From NCBI GenBank assembly GCA_023253415.1, contig JALRGK010000044.1, positions 1 through 13,937 of the forward strand: a stretch of 13,937 nucleotides of DNA. The letters run 5' to 3'. Source of the stretch: Rhodocyclaceae bacterium (GTDB lineage: Bacteria > Pseudomonadota > Gammaproteobacteria > Burkholderiales > Rhodocyclaceae). The notes under the pieces were generated by a model that was not told the DNA's origin, did not search any database, and saw only the letters and a list, made by a program, of their open reading frames with translations. Positions 5,626 to 12,962 of this stretch are shown one piece after another. Position numbers and translations under genes: made by a program. Each line of letters starts with the position of its first letter. The stretch's first letter is position 1.

Positions 5626-6009
5626 ATGTTGAGCAGCGTTCTGGCCATTTCCGTTGGTGCCGGCCTCGGCGCCCTGCTCCGCTGGCAGCTGGGGCTGAAG
5701 CTCAATACCCTATTCCCGACCCTGCCGCCGGGCACGCTGGTTGCGAATATTGTTGGCGGCTACATGATCGGGCTGGCCGTCGCTTACTTTGCCAGTGCCA
5801 GTGATATCGCACCGGAATGGCGACTGTTCATCATCACCGGTTTTTGCGGGGGGCTGACGACTTTCTCCACCTTCTCTGCTGAGGTCGTTTCCCTGTTACA
5901 GCAAGGTCGCTTCGGTTGGGCAACCGCCTCCATCGCGGTCCATGTCAGCTGTTCTCTTATTGCCACCATTGCCGGTCTGTGGACCCTACAACTGGCCCGA
6001 CACGCCTGA
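5626..6009 (+). CDS. crcB: Fluoride-specific ion channel CrcB (Fluc)
   Basis: A 127-residue four-helix membrane protein of the CrcB/Fluc family, which forms dual-topology dimers that let fluoride leave the cell. Family marks: GAGLGALLRW (11-20), TLVANIVGGYMIGL (37-50) with the conserved pore Asn41, and GFCGGLTTFSTFS (72-84), the Na+-site and phenylalanine-box region with F80 and F83. Hydrophobic segments lie at about 3-18, 36-57, 66-91 and 97-122. ATG 5626 is the family-typical start although no strong Shine-Dalgarno site is seen. The DUF190 gene follows after nine bases, a common pairing. It is divergent from infA over a 225-base gap. Confidence 0.95.
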   Translation: MLSSVLAISVGAGLGALLRWQLGLKLNTLFPTLPPGTLVANIVGGYMIGLAVAYFASASDIAPEWRLFIITGFCGGLTTFSTFSAEVVSLLQQGRFGWATASIAVHVSCSLIATIAGLWTLQLARHA

Positions 6010-6018
6010 AAGATCGTC

Positions 6019-6333
6019 ATGAACGGATACCAGATCAACTTCTACACGCTGCAGAACCGCAAATACCAGGATCAACCGATTGCCGAATGGCTGCTGGAAA
6101 AAGCACAGATCATGGGCATCCGTGGCGCCACCGTTATTCACGCCGATGAAAGCTTTGGTAGCGACCGCCGTATTCATGCCACACGTTTCTTTGAACAGGC
6201 CGAACAACCCGTCATGGTGGTCGTGGTCGTCACCGAGCAGGAAGCCAACAATCTTTTCGAGCTGATCAAGAGCACGGATCTGAAGATCTTCTACACCAAG
6301 ACCCCTGTGGAATTCGGTGTTATCGGCGAATAA
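6019..6333 (+). CDS. DUF190 (PII-like) protein
   Basis: A 104-residue soluble protein of the DUF190 family, which has a PII-like ferredoxin fold. Recognisable are the IAEWLLEKAQIMGIRGATVIHADESFG stretch (residues 21-47: helix, strand and the conserved G-x-x-G-A-T-V) and the strand VMVVVVVTEQEA (65-76). Members are very often encoded beside crcB, as here, with a nine-base spacing that implies co-translation; a role in sensing or modulating the channel is proposed from that context but not proven. It is probably the last gene of the two-gene unit, with the phoU promoter beginning 26 bases later. Confidence 0.9.
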   Translation: MNGYQINFYTLQNRKYQDQPIAEWLLEKAQIMGIRGATVIHADESFGSDRRIHATRFFEQAEQPVMVVVVVTEQEANNLFELIKSTDLKIFYTKTPVEFGVIGE

Positions 6334-6359
6334 CCAGAGCCGTTCCTGAATACACTAGA

Positions 6360-6388
6360 CTGAAATATCACTGTCACATTTCTGTGAA
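6360..6388 (+). promoter_or_regulatory. Three-unit Pho box upstream of phoU
   Basis: Three seven-base direct repeats at exact 11-base spacing: CTGAAAT (6360-6366), CTGTCAC (6371-6377) and CTGTGAA (6382-6388), separated by the four-base spacers ATCA and ATTT. The consensus PhoB half-site is CTGTCAT with AT-rich spacers. No good -10 box is seen 10-11 bases downstream, so the transcription start is uncertain. The site implies PhoB autoregulation of phoU-phoB-phoR. Confidence 0.75.
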
Positions 6389-6431
6389 ATACTCTAGGCG
6401 TTAACAAGTCCAGCCGCAGGAGTGTTTCACC

Positions 6432-7148
6432 ATGGCAGAACATACCATCAAGCAATTTGACCTGGAACTCGACGACCTCAAGTCGCGTGTTCTGCTCATG
6501 GGTGGCATCGTTGAACAACAGATGCGCCAAGCAATGCAGGGGCTCTACGAAGCCGACCAGAATCTGCTGACCCATGTCGAACAAGGCGATAGCCGCCTTG
6601 ATGATGCTGAGGTCCAGCTGGACACTGTCTGCAATCAGATTATTGCCAAGCGCCAGCCAACCGCTATCGATCTACGCATCGTCATTGGCGTTCAAAAGAC
6701 TGGCCTCGAGCTGGAAAAGGCGGGTAACAAGGCCGTCAAGATTGCCCGGGCCGCCCGTGTCCTGCATGACAAGCACCCGTTCTTTACGCCCTCGGTCGAA
6801 CTCCGACACCTGGCCGAAGATGCGCTCGACATGCTGCGTAAATCGCTGGATGCCTTTGCCCGCTCCGACAGCCTGGCTGCAGCCGATGTGCTACAAGCCG
6901 ACGACATGGTTGATGCCGAATATCGCAGCATCACCCGCCAACTGATTACCTTCATGATGGAAGACCCACGCACGATTTCAGTTTCTCTGGAAATCATGAA
7001 CATGGCCAAAGCCATTGAACGCGTTGCCGACCATGCCCGCGCCGTTGCCGAAAACGTGATTTACATCTCGGCAGGCATGAATGTTCGCCACATCAGTGTG
7101 GATCAGGTGCGCAGCCACCTGGTCAACCAGGAAAAAGCTGGCCACTAA
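6432..7148 (+). CDS. phoU: Phosphate signalling regulator PhoU
   Basis: A 238-residue all-helical protein with two PhoU repeats. It conveys the state of the PstSCAB transporter to the kinase PhoR and restrains phosphate uptake and PhoB activation. The opening HTIKQFDLELDDLKSRVLLMGGIVEQQM (about residues 4-31) is characteristic, as is RVADHARAVAENVIYISAGMNVRH near the end. Acidic metal-binding residues appear in EQGDSRLDDAE (50-60) and in DDMVDAEYRSI of the second repeat. GCAGGAG lies about nine bases before ATG 6432. It is the first gene of phoU-phoB-phoR, 12 bases from phoB, behind the Pho box. In Escherichia coli phoU instead ends the pst operon; here it leads the regulator operon. Confidence 0.96.
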   Translation: MAEHTIKQFDLELDDLKSRVLLMGGIVEQQMRQAMQGLYEADQNLLTHVEQGDSRLDDAEVQLDTVCNQIIAKRQPTAIDLRIVIGVQKTGLELEKAGNKAVKIARAARVLHDKHPFFTPSVELRHLAEDALDMLRKSLDAFARSDSLAAADVLQADDMVDAEYRSITRQLITFMMEDPRTISVSLEIMNMAKAIERVADHARAVAENVIYISAGMNVRHISVDQVRSHLVNQEKAGH

Positions 7149-7160
7149 TCGGCTCAAACC

Positions 7161-7853
7161 ATGGCAGCAACTATACTTATCGTCGAAGACGATCCGGCCA
7201 TCCGCGAACTGCTGTCCATTAATCTGGAGAGCTCGGGTCACCGCACGATGGCGGCGGGCTCGGCCGAAGAAGCGGAGCAACTCATCCAGGCCAACCTGCC
7301 GGATCTGATCCTGCTCGACTGGATGCTCCCGGGACGCTCCGGCCCCCAGTTCGCTACCCGATTGCGGGATAACGAACGTACGGCAGACACCCCCATCATC
7401 ATGCTCACTGCCCGCACTGATGAGAATGATCGGGTCACCGGCCTGGAAGTCGGTGCCGATGACTACATGGTCAAGCCGTTTTCTCCACGAGAACTGATCG
7501 CTCGCATCAAGGCGGTTCTGCGTCGCCGCAAACCGCAAATGACCGAAGACAAGGTTGATGTGAAGGGTCTGGTACTGGACCCGGTCACACACCGCGTTTA
7601 TGCCAATGACCAGAGCCTTGCCATCGGCCCCACCGAATTTCGTCTGCTGCACTTTTTTATGACCCATCCGGAGCGTGTTCACAGCCGTTCGCAGTTACTC
7701 GATAAAGTCTGGGGTGACCACGTCTTTGTCGAAGAACGGACGGTCGATGTGCACATTCGTAGGTTAAGATCTGTACTGGAAGCCACGGGCCACGATGGTC
7801 TGATCCAGACTGTGCGTGGAAGCGGCTACCGGTTTTCGGCACACAGCGACTAA
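7161..7853 (+). CDS. phoB: Phosphate regulon response regulator PhoB
   Basis: A 230-residue OmpR/PhoB-type response regulator. The receiver domain (about 1-122) has acidic residues D10-D11, phosphoacceptor Asp53 in LLDWMLPG, the switch Thr in MLTART (80-85) and the conserved Lys105 in VKPFSP. The C-terminal winged helix (about 130-230) carries the family motif IGPTEFRLLHFFMTHPERVHSR and the recognition-helix region DHVFVEERTVDVHIRRLR, ending VRGSGYRFS. Phosphorylated by PhoR, it should bind the Pho boxes at 6360-6388 and 12941-12958. It lies 12 bases after phoU and shares the reading frame of phoR, 36 bases downstream. No strong Shine-Dalgarno site precedes ATG 7161, which suggests coupling to phoU. 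Confidence 0.97.
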   Translation: MAATILIVEDDPAIRELLSINLESSGHRTMAAGSAEEAEQLIQANLPDLILLDWMLPGRSGPQFATRLRDNERTADTPIIMLTARTDENDRVTGLEVGADDYMVKPFSPRELIARIKAVLRRRKPQMTEDKVDVKGLVLDPVTHRVYANDQSLAIGPTEFRLLHFFMTHPERVHSRSQLLDKVWGDHVFVEERTVDVHIRRLRSVLEATGHDGLIQTVRGSGYRFSAHSD

Positions 7854-7889
7854 CGCAGCCCTCCGTGGGCCGCACAACCCACTGGTGAT

Positions 7890-9125
7890 ATGACGTTTCT
7901 TGAAGGCTTACTGCTCGGCACCGTTGTCGTACTGGCATTTCGTCTTTACCTACACCGCCGCTACCTAAACCGGATGCTGGCCTGGATCTCCGGCCCACTG
8001 GATGCCCCTGTGCCAGACGCCTCGGGCATCTGGGGTGAGTTTGTCTCGCGCATGAATCGTCGTGTCAAAACACGCCAGCATGAAAAAGATCTGCTCGAGA
8101 AATCGCTGGAACAGTTTCAGAGCGCGCTCGAAGCACTACCGGATGGCGTCATCTTCATGGATGCACACCGCCGCATCCTCTGGATGAACACGCTGGCTGT
8201 CAATCTCATGGGGCTGCTACCCGGTCAGGACAAAGGCACACCTATTGAGCATCTCGTCCGCGAACCGGAGTTCGTCAGTTATCTGCAAACGGGCGACTTC
8301 ACCGAACCCCTGATGTACCACCCACACCGGCGTGACCAGACGTGTTTCATGATCAGCCTGATCAACTATGGCGCTGATCGTCAGTTGCTCACGATCCGCG
8401 ACCTCACTCAACTCGAAAAATTGGAAACAGTCCGCCGCGACTTTGTGGCTAATGTCTCACATGAACTTAAAACACCGCTTACGGTCATTAGCGGTTTCAT
8501 CGAAACGTTGCAGACACACCACGAAACGCTACCCATTGAAAAACGGCAGCGCTTTCTCGACATGGCCATGGCCCAGGCTCAACAGATGGGCCGTCTTGTT
8601 CATGATCTGCTAACACTCTCGTCACTCGAAGCACGCGCTTCGCTGGTCGACGAAAAAAATGTGCACATCAAGCCGCTCATCGATGAACTCATCATATCAG
8701 CAGAAGCGCTCTCTGCTGGCGGACATGATATGACCGTAGAGATCCCAGATAACCTCGTATTGCGGGGCTCGGCCAGCGCCTTACGCAGCATCTTTGGCAA
8801 CCTCATCAATAATGCCGTGAACTACACACCGAGTGGTGGCCAGATTCATATCCGCTGGCAGGAAACCGATTCTGAAGGCGGATTCAGTGTGCAGGATACC
8901 GGCATCGGCATACCTGCCGTGCATCTACCGCGGCTATCCGAACGTTTCTATCGTGTGGACCAGGGTCGTTCGCGCGATACCGGAGGCACCGGCCTTGGCC
9001 TGGCCATTGTCAAACACGCCTTATCACGGCACCAAGGACATCTTTCGATTGAGAGCCAGGTTGGAACCGGCAGCACCTTCACTGCCTGGTTCCCAACAAA
9101 CCGAATTAGCCGAAACGGCCAGTAA
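7890..9125 (+). CDS. phoR: Phosphate regulon sensor kinase PhoR
   Basis: A 411-residue membrane histidine kinase. Order: a hydrophobic N-terminal anchor (about 3-19) followed by basic LHRRYLNR; a linker helix; a PAS domain (about 72-170, with QFQSALEALPDGVIFMDAHRRILWMN); the HisKA domain with phosphorylated His191 in FVANVSHELKTPLTV; and the ATPase domain with N box NLINNAVNYT (304-313), G1 DTGIGI (336-341), the typical RLSERFYRVDQGRSRDTGG and G2 GTGLGL. The start is certain: the phoB stop codon lies in the same frame just upstream and no other start codon intervenes. The protein therefore has one short membrane segment rather than the two of E. coli PhoR. Its last 20 bases overlap the 3' end of pstB on the other strand. 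Confidence 0.96.
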   Translation: MTFLEGLLLGTVVVLAFRLYLHRRYLNRMLAWISGPLDAPVPDASGIWGEFVSRMNRRVKTRQHEKDLLEKSLEQFQSALEALPDGVIFMDAHRRILWMNTLAVNLMGLLPGQDKGTPIEHLVREPEFVSYLQTGDFTEPLMYHPHRRDQTCFMISLINYGADRQLLTIRDLTQLEKLETVRRDFVANVSHELKTPLTVISGFIETLQTHHETLPIEKRQRFLDMAMAQAQQMGRLVHDLLTLSSLEARASLVDEKNVHIKPLIDELIISAEALSAGGHDMTVEIPDNLVLRGSASALRSIFGNLINNAVNYTPSGGQIHIRWQETDSEGGFSVQDTGIGIPAVHLPRLSERFYRVDQGRSRDTGGTGLGLAIVKHALSRHQGHLSIESQVGTGSTFTAWFPTNRISRNGQ

Positions 9126-9888
9126 TGTAGTCTTCGGTTTCCTTGCGATTCGGCTTCATGAACAACTCGTCGGTCACGCCGAACTCCACCAGTTCGCCCA
9201 GATACATATACGCCGTGTAATCGGAGACACGTGCAGCCTGCTGCATGTTGTGCGTCACGATGGCGATCGTATAGCTGCTCTTTAGCTCGAACACCAGCTC
9301 TTCGATCTTGGCGGTAGAAATCGGATCCAGTGCAGAAGTCGGCTCATCCAGTAGAAGAATATCCGGCTTGACTGCAACACCACGGGCAATGCATAAACGC
9401 TGTTGCTGACCGCCGGATAACGACAGACCACTCTGGTTGAGCTTATCTTTCACTTCCGTCCACAGGGCCGCCTGTTCCAGCGCCCACTGCACACGGTTAT
9501 CCATGTCGGCGCGCGACAGGTTTTCGTAAAGACGTACGCCAAAGGCAATATTCTCGTAAATCGACATAGGAAACGGCGTTGGCTTCTGGAAGACCATACC
9601 GATCCGCGCACGCAACAGATTGAGGTCGTAACCCTTCTGCAGCGTATTCTGGCCGTGGAAGATGATCTCGCCCTCGGCACGCTGTCCGGGGTACAGGTCA
9701 TACATGCGGTTGAACGTCCGGAGGAGCGTCGACTTACCGCACCCCGAGGGGCCGATGAAGGCTGTCACCTGTTTCTCGGCAATATCCAGCGAGACAGATT
9801 TCAGGCCTTTGAAGTTACCGTAATAGAAATCCAGGTTACGCACTTTGAGTGCGGCGTTAATACCCTGGTCAGAAATAAACTCGGACAT
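9106..9888 (-). CDS. pstB: Phosphate ABC transporter ATPase PstB
   Basis: A 260-residue ABC ATPase that drives phosphate import through PstA/PstC. It has Walker A GPSGCGKST (46-54), the Q loop in MVFQKPTPFPMS (98-109), a phosphate-type hallmark, signature LSGGQQQR (157-164), Walker B LLLDEP (178-183), D loop SALD and switch His213 in VTHNMQQA. The end, ETEDYITGRFG, is typical of PstB. GAGGT about six bases before ATG 9888 is a good ribosome-binding site; pstA ends 18 bases upstream. It is the last gene of pstSCAB; unlike E. coli no phoU follows, because phoU heads the convergent operon. The stop codon lies inside the 3' end of phoR. Confidence 0.97.
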   Translation of the reverse strand: MSEFISDQGINAALKVRNLDFYYGNFKGLKSVSLDIAEKQVTAFIGPSGCGKSTLLRTFNRMYDLYPGQRAEGEIIFHGQNTLQKGYDLNLLRARIGMVFQKPTPFPMSIYENIAFGVRLYENLSRADMDNRVQWALEQAALWTEVKDKLNQSGLSLSGGQQQRLCIARGVAVKPDILLLDEPTSALDPISTAKIEELVFELKSSYTIAIVTHNMQQAARVSDYTAYMYLGELVEFGVTDELFMKPNRKETEDYITGRFG

Positions 9889-9906
9889 AATGACCTCAAT
9901 GATGTC

Positions 9907-10752
9907 TTAAGACTTGGTTCGATCCTGAAAAGCCACCCGGGCCACGATATTGAGCAGCAGCACCAGAATGGCAATCAGCGCAGAAGCACCCCAGGCAAGG
10001 CTCTGCCAGTTCTCATAGGGACTCATTGCAAAGTTGAAAATCGTCACGGGCAGGTTGGCCATCGGCTCGTTCATATTCCAGGTAAAGAACTGGTTGTTCA
10101 GCGCGGTAAACAGCAGCGGCGCTGTTTCGCCAGTAATGCGGGCGACAGCCAGCAGAATCCCCGTAATCACACCCCCTTGCACCGCCCGCAGGCAGACATC
10201 AAGGCTGACACGCCAGCGTGGCATACCCAAGGCAAAAGCGGCCTCACGCAAGCTACCCGGTACCAGCTTGAGCATATTCTCGGTTGTGCGTACGACAACG
10301 GGCACCGCAATCAGTGACAGAGCTACCGAACCGGACCAGCCCGAAAAGTGCTTGGTGGTTGCCACAAACAGTGCATAGACAAACAGGCCAATCACAATCG
10401 ATGGTGCCGACAGCATGATGTCCGTCACAAAACGTGTCACGGCCGCCACACGTGAACGGTCACCAAATTCGGCGAGGTAGATACCTGCCAGAATCCCGAT
10501 AGGTGTAGAGACCACCGTTGTCAGCCCCACAATCAGCAGACTGCCAACAATGGCGTTGGCCATACCGCCACCTTCCGAACCCGGTGCCGGGGTTGATTCG
10601 GTAAAGAACGCCCAGTTCATGGCGGGCAAACCCTTAATAAAGAGTGTTGCCAGAATCCATACCAGGCCCGCCACACCAATGGCAACCGCCACACCGGATA
10701 AGACGGTGCTCATCGTGTTCACAAACTTGCGACGTTGATAACGACTACTCAT
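9907..10752 (-). CDS. pstA: Phosphate ABC transporter permease PstA
   Basis: A 281-residue inner-membrane permease with about six hydrophobic segments, forming the phosphate channel with PstC. The EAA-type coupling motif is REAAFALGMPRWRVSLDVCL, followed by the strongly conserved ARITGETAPLLFTALNNQFF. The extracytoplasmic loop NWAFFTESTPAPGSEGGG after the first membrane helix is typical of PstA. ATG 10752 is chosen: it lies one base after the pstC stop codon (TGACATG arrangement), implying coupled translation, and relatives begin with a comparable basic stretch (SSRYQRRK). A GTG nine codons earlier (10779) is possible but would overlap pstC. Confidence 0.95.
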   Translation of the reverse strand: MSSRYQRRKFVNTMSTVLSGVAVAIGVAGLVWILATLFIKGLPAMNWAFFTESTPAPGSEGGGMANAIVGSLLIVGLTTVVSTPIGILAGIYLAEFGDRSRVAAVTRFVTDIMLSAPSIVIGLFVYALFVATTKHFSGWSGSVALSLIAVPVVVRTTENMLKLVPGSLREAAFALGMPRWRVSLDVCLRAVQGGVITGILLAVARITGETAPLLFTALNNQFFTWNMNEPMANLPVTIFNFAMSPYENWQSLAWGASALIAILVLLLNIVARVAFQDRTKS

Positions 10753-10753
10753 G

Positions 10754-11746
10754 TCAGCGCTTCCCAGCTTTACGTTCACCCTGTTTGATCAGCCACTCCG
10801 AGGCCGACAGCACAACGAACGTAATGATGAACAGAATGAGTCCCAGACCAAACAGTGCCGGAATATGCATCGTCGGGTCTGCCTCAGCAAACTCGTTAGC
10901 CAGCGTCGAGGCAATCGAATTACCCGGGGCAAACAGATTCAGCGCAAAGCGGTTGGCGTTGCCGATCACGAAAGTCACCGCCATCGTTTCGCCCAACGCG
11001 CGACCCAAGCCCAGCATAATGCCGCCGATAACACCCACGCGGGTGTAGGGCAATACGATATTCTTCACCACTTCCCAACGTGTACAACCGATCCCGTAAG
11101 CGGACTCTTTCAGCACCGAGGGCACCGTCTCGAAGACGTCACGCATCACCGAGGCAATAAAGGGAATAATCATCAACGCCAGCACCAGGCCGGCTGTAAA
11201 CACGCCCAGACCTAGCGGTGGGCCGACAAAGAACGGCGCTCCCAACCAATTAATCATCCAGGGCTGCACGTACTCCTGGATCATCGGTGCAAAAATGAAC
11301 AACCCCCAGAAACCGTAAATAATAGATGGCACACCAGCCAGCAATTCAATGGCCGTACCTAACGGACGACGCATCCAGACCGGGCAAGACTCGGTCAGGA
11401 ACATGGCAATGCCAAAGCTGATCGGCACACCGATGATCAAGGCGATCAGTGATGTCGCCAGCGTGCCCCAGATCGCAATGCCAGCGCCAAACTCATCTGT
11501 AGAAGGACTCCAGGTCGTGCTGTAGAAGAAACCCAGACCAAACTCGTTGATGACCGGCCACGCCTGCACCACCAGCGATGCCAGAATGCCGAACAGCACC
11601 AGGAGGACCAGTGCGGCAAAGCTGAAAGTGATGCCGGCAAATATCCGATCCTGACGCAGAAAAATCGCTGACTTGGCCGCCTGCCGCTGCATGGCTTCTT
11701 TAACGCTATCGACCATATCTTCGGTTTCAATCATATGTTGAGACAT
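10754..11746 (-). CDS. pstC: Phosphate ABC transporter permease PstC
   Basis: A 330-residue inner-membrane permease, partner of PstA. A cytoplasmic N-terminal stretch of about 40 residues precedes the first membrane helix (FAGITFSFAALVLLVLFGIL). Family marks include ELLAGVPSIIYGFWGLFIFAP, the EAA loop LKESAYGIGCTRWEVVKNIVLP and GLGRALGETMAVTFVIGN. ATG 11746 is supported by AGGA seven bases before it; a TTG eight codons upstream (11770) would lie in the 3' arm of the intercistronic stem-loop. Separated from pstS by 66 bases that are mostly occupied by that stem-loop. Confidence 0.95.
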   Translation of the reverse strand: MSQHMIETEDMVDSVKEAMQRQAAKSAIFLRQDRIFAGITFSFAALVLLVLFGILASLVVQAWPVINEFGLGFFYSTTWSPSTDEFGAGIAIWGTLATSLIALIIGVPISFGIAMFLTESCPVWMRRPLGTAIELLAGVPSIIYGFWGLFIFAPMIQEYVQPWMINWLGAPFFVGPPLGLGVFTAGLVLALMIIPFIASVMRDVFETVPSVLKESAYGIGCTRWEVVKNIVLPYTRVGVIGGIMLGLGRALGETMAVTFVIGNANRFALNLFAPGNSIASTLANEFAEADPTMHIPALFGLGLILFIITFVVLSASEWLIKQGERKAGKR

Positions 11747-11765
11747 TGCTCGTCCTGCCAGAGAC

Positions 11766-11803
11766 AGCACAACCGGCTAAGAGCCGGCTGCGCCTGTTGT
11801 GCT
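11766..11803 (-). other. Intercistronic stem-loop between pstS and pstC
   Basis: An inner perfect hairpin (CCGGCT 11773-11778 with AGCCGG 11782-11787, three-base loop) sits inside an outer seven-base stem (AGCACAA 11766-11772 with TTGTGCT 11797-11803), with a nine-base bulge on one side. No U tract follows in the direction of transcription. It probably acts as an mRNA processing or stability element or partial attenuator, so that more PstS than permease is made. Confidence 0.6.
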
Positions 11804-11812
11804 ACAGAATGC

Positions 11813-12859
11813 TTACTTGGCAACAAAGACCGGCTTACCGTCCGGGCCCTTGATCTCGCCCCAGCTCTTGGCAATCGCCTTCACTGCATTATCGGGAAGC
11901 GGCACATAATCCAGTGCGACCGCCATCTTCTGGCCCTTGGTCAGCGCCCAGTTGAAGAACTTGAGCACTTCGCCACTCTGCTCCGGCTTTTCGGCTTTCT
12001 TGTACACCAGGATGAATGATGCGGAGGTAATCGGCCACGAAGTTGCACCCGGCTGATTGTTCAGGTTCACGGCAAAGTTGGGGGTACCGGCCCAGTTGGC
12101 CTTGCTGGCTGCAGCAGCGAAGCTGGCTTCGCTTGGCTGAACAGCCTTACCGTCACGATTAATCAGCGACACATGCGTCATTTTGTTCTGCTTGGCATAG
12201 GCATATTCGACATAACCGATCGCACCGTCGATCTTAGTCACGTTGGCAGCCACACCGGCATTGCCCTTGCCGCCTACGCCTGCCGGCCAGTTGACGGTTT
12301 TACCGGCACCGACCACGCCTTTAAATGGGGGCGATACCTGGGCCAGGAAGTCGGTAAAGACCGCCGTCGTGCCCGACGAATCCGAACGATAAACCAGGGT
12401 AATCGCAGTATCCGGCAGCTTGATGCCCGGGTTGACCGAGGCGATCGCCGAATCATTCCACTTGGTGATCTTGGCGCGGAAAATATCCGACAGTACGTCG
12501 TTATTCAGTTTCAGCTGGCCCGGTGCCACACCCTTGACGTTGACCACGGGTACCACGCCGCCAATAATGGCCGGAAACTGGGCCAGACCACTCTTTTCCA
12601 GATCAGCTGCCGGTACAGGGTCGTCACTTGCACCAAAGTCCACCGTTTTGGCTTGAATCTGCTTCACGCCACCACCCGAGCCAATGGCCTGGTAGTTAAT
12701 GGTCGTACCCGTTTCCGCCTTGTAAGCTTCTGCCCACTTGGCGTACATCGGTGCCGGGAAGGTCGCGCCTGCGCCCGTCAGCTGAGCGGCTGTTGCACCG
12801 CTAATCAGACCCGCCGAAACCAGCAGACCTACGAGAATTTTGTTGACTGTCACTTTCAT
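11813..12859 (-). CDS. pstS: Periplasmic phosphate-binding protein PstS
   Basis: A 348-residue class II solute-binding protein delivering phosphate to PstCA. A signal peptide covers about residues 1-25 (KILVGLLVSAGLISGATAA), with no lipobox cysteine, so it is soluble in the periplasm. Phosphate-contact motifs are all present: GAGATFPAPMY (29-39), AIGSGGG (58-64), DFGASDDP (74-81) and RSDSSGTT (158-165). ATG 12859 is chosen because GGAG lies seven bases before it and the signal peptide starts there; an adjacent ATG (12862) and one at 12886 are less likely. First gene of pstSCAB, behind a Pho-box promoter. Confidence 0.96.
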   Translation of the reverse strand: MKVTVNKILVGLLVSAGLISGATAAQLTGAGATFPAPMYAKWAEAYKAETGTTINYQAIGSGGGVKQIQAKTVDFGASDDPVPAADLEKSGLAQFPAIIGGVVPVVNVKGVAPGQLKLNNDVLSDIFRAKITKWNDSAIASVNPGIKLPDTAITLVYRSDSSGTTAVFTDFLAQVSPPFKGVVGAGKTVNWPAGVGGKGNAGVAANVTKIDGAIGYVEYAYAKQNKMTHVSLINRDGKAVQPSEASFAAAASKANWAGTPNFAVNLNNQPGATSWPITSASFILVYKKAEKPEQSGEVLKFFNWALTKGQKMAVALDYVPLPDNAVKAIAKSWGEIKGPDGKPVFVAK

Positions 12860-12924
12860 CATCAGACTCCAGTAATTGACCGGCACACGGGCCGGATAAA
12901 ACCTTGGGTTGGGGTACTGACGGA

Positions 12925-12958
12925 AGTCTATGGCGTCAACGTTACCGAATTATGACAA
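12925..12958 (-). promoter_or_regulatory. Pho box and promoter of pstS
   Basis: Minus strand: half-sites TTGTCAT (12958-12952) and CGGTAAC (12947-12941) with spacer AATT, at the 11-base period of PhoB sites. A -10 box TAGACT (12930-12925) follows exactly 10 bases after the second half-site, the canonical layout in which the Pho box replaces the -35 element. Expected start near 12918, leader about 58 bases. The site begins five bases after the selU stop codon. Confidence 0.75.
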
Positions 12959-12962
12959 TCTG

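Noticed and set aside
7869..7885. GTGGG/CCCAC hairpin between phoB and phoR
   Set aside because: Five-base stem with an eight-base loop and no U tract; too weak to call a terminator in an evident operon.
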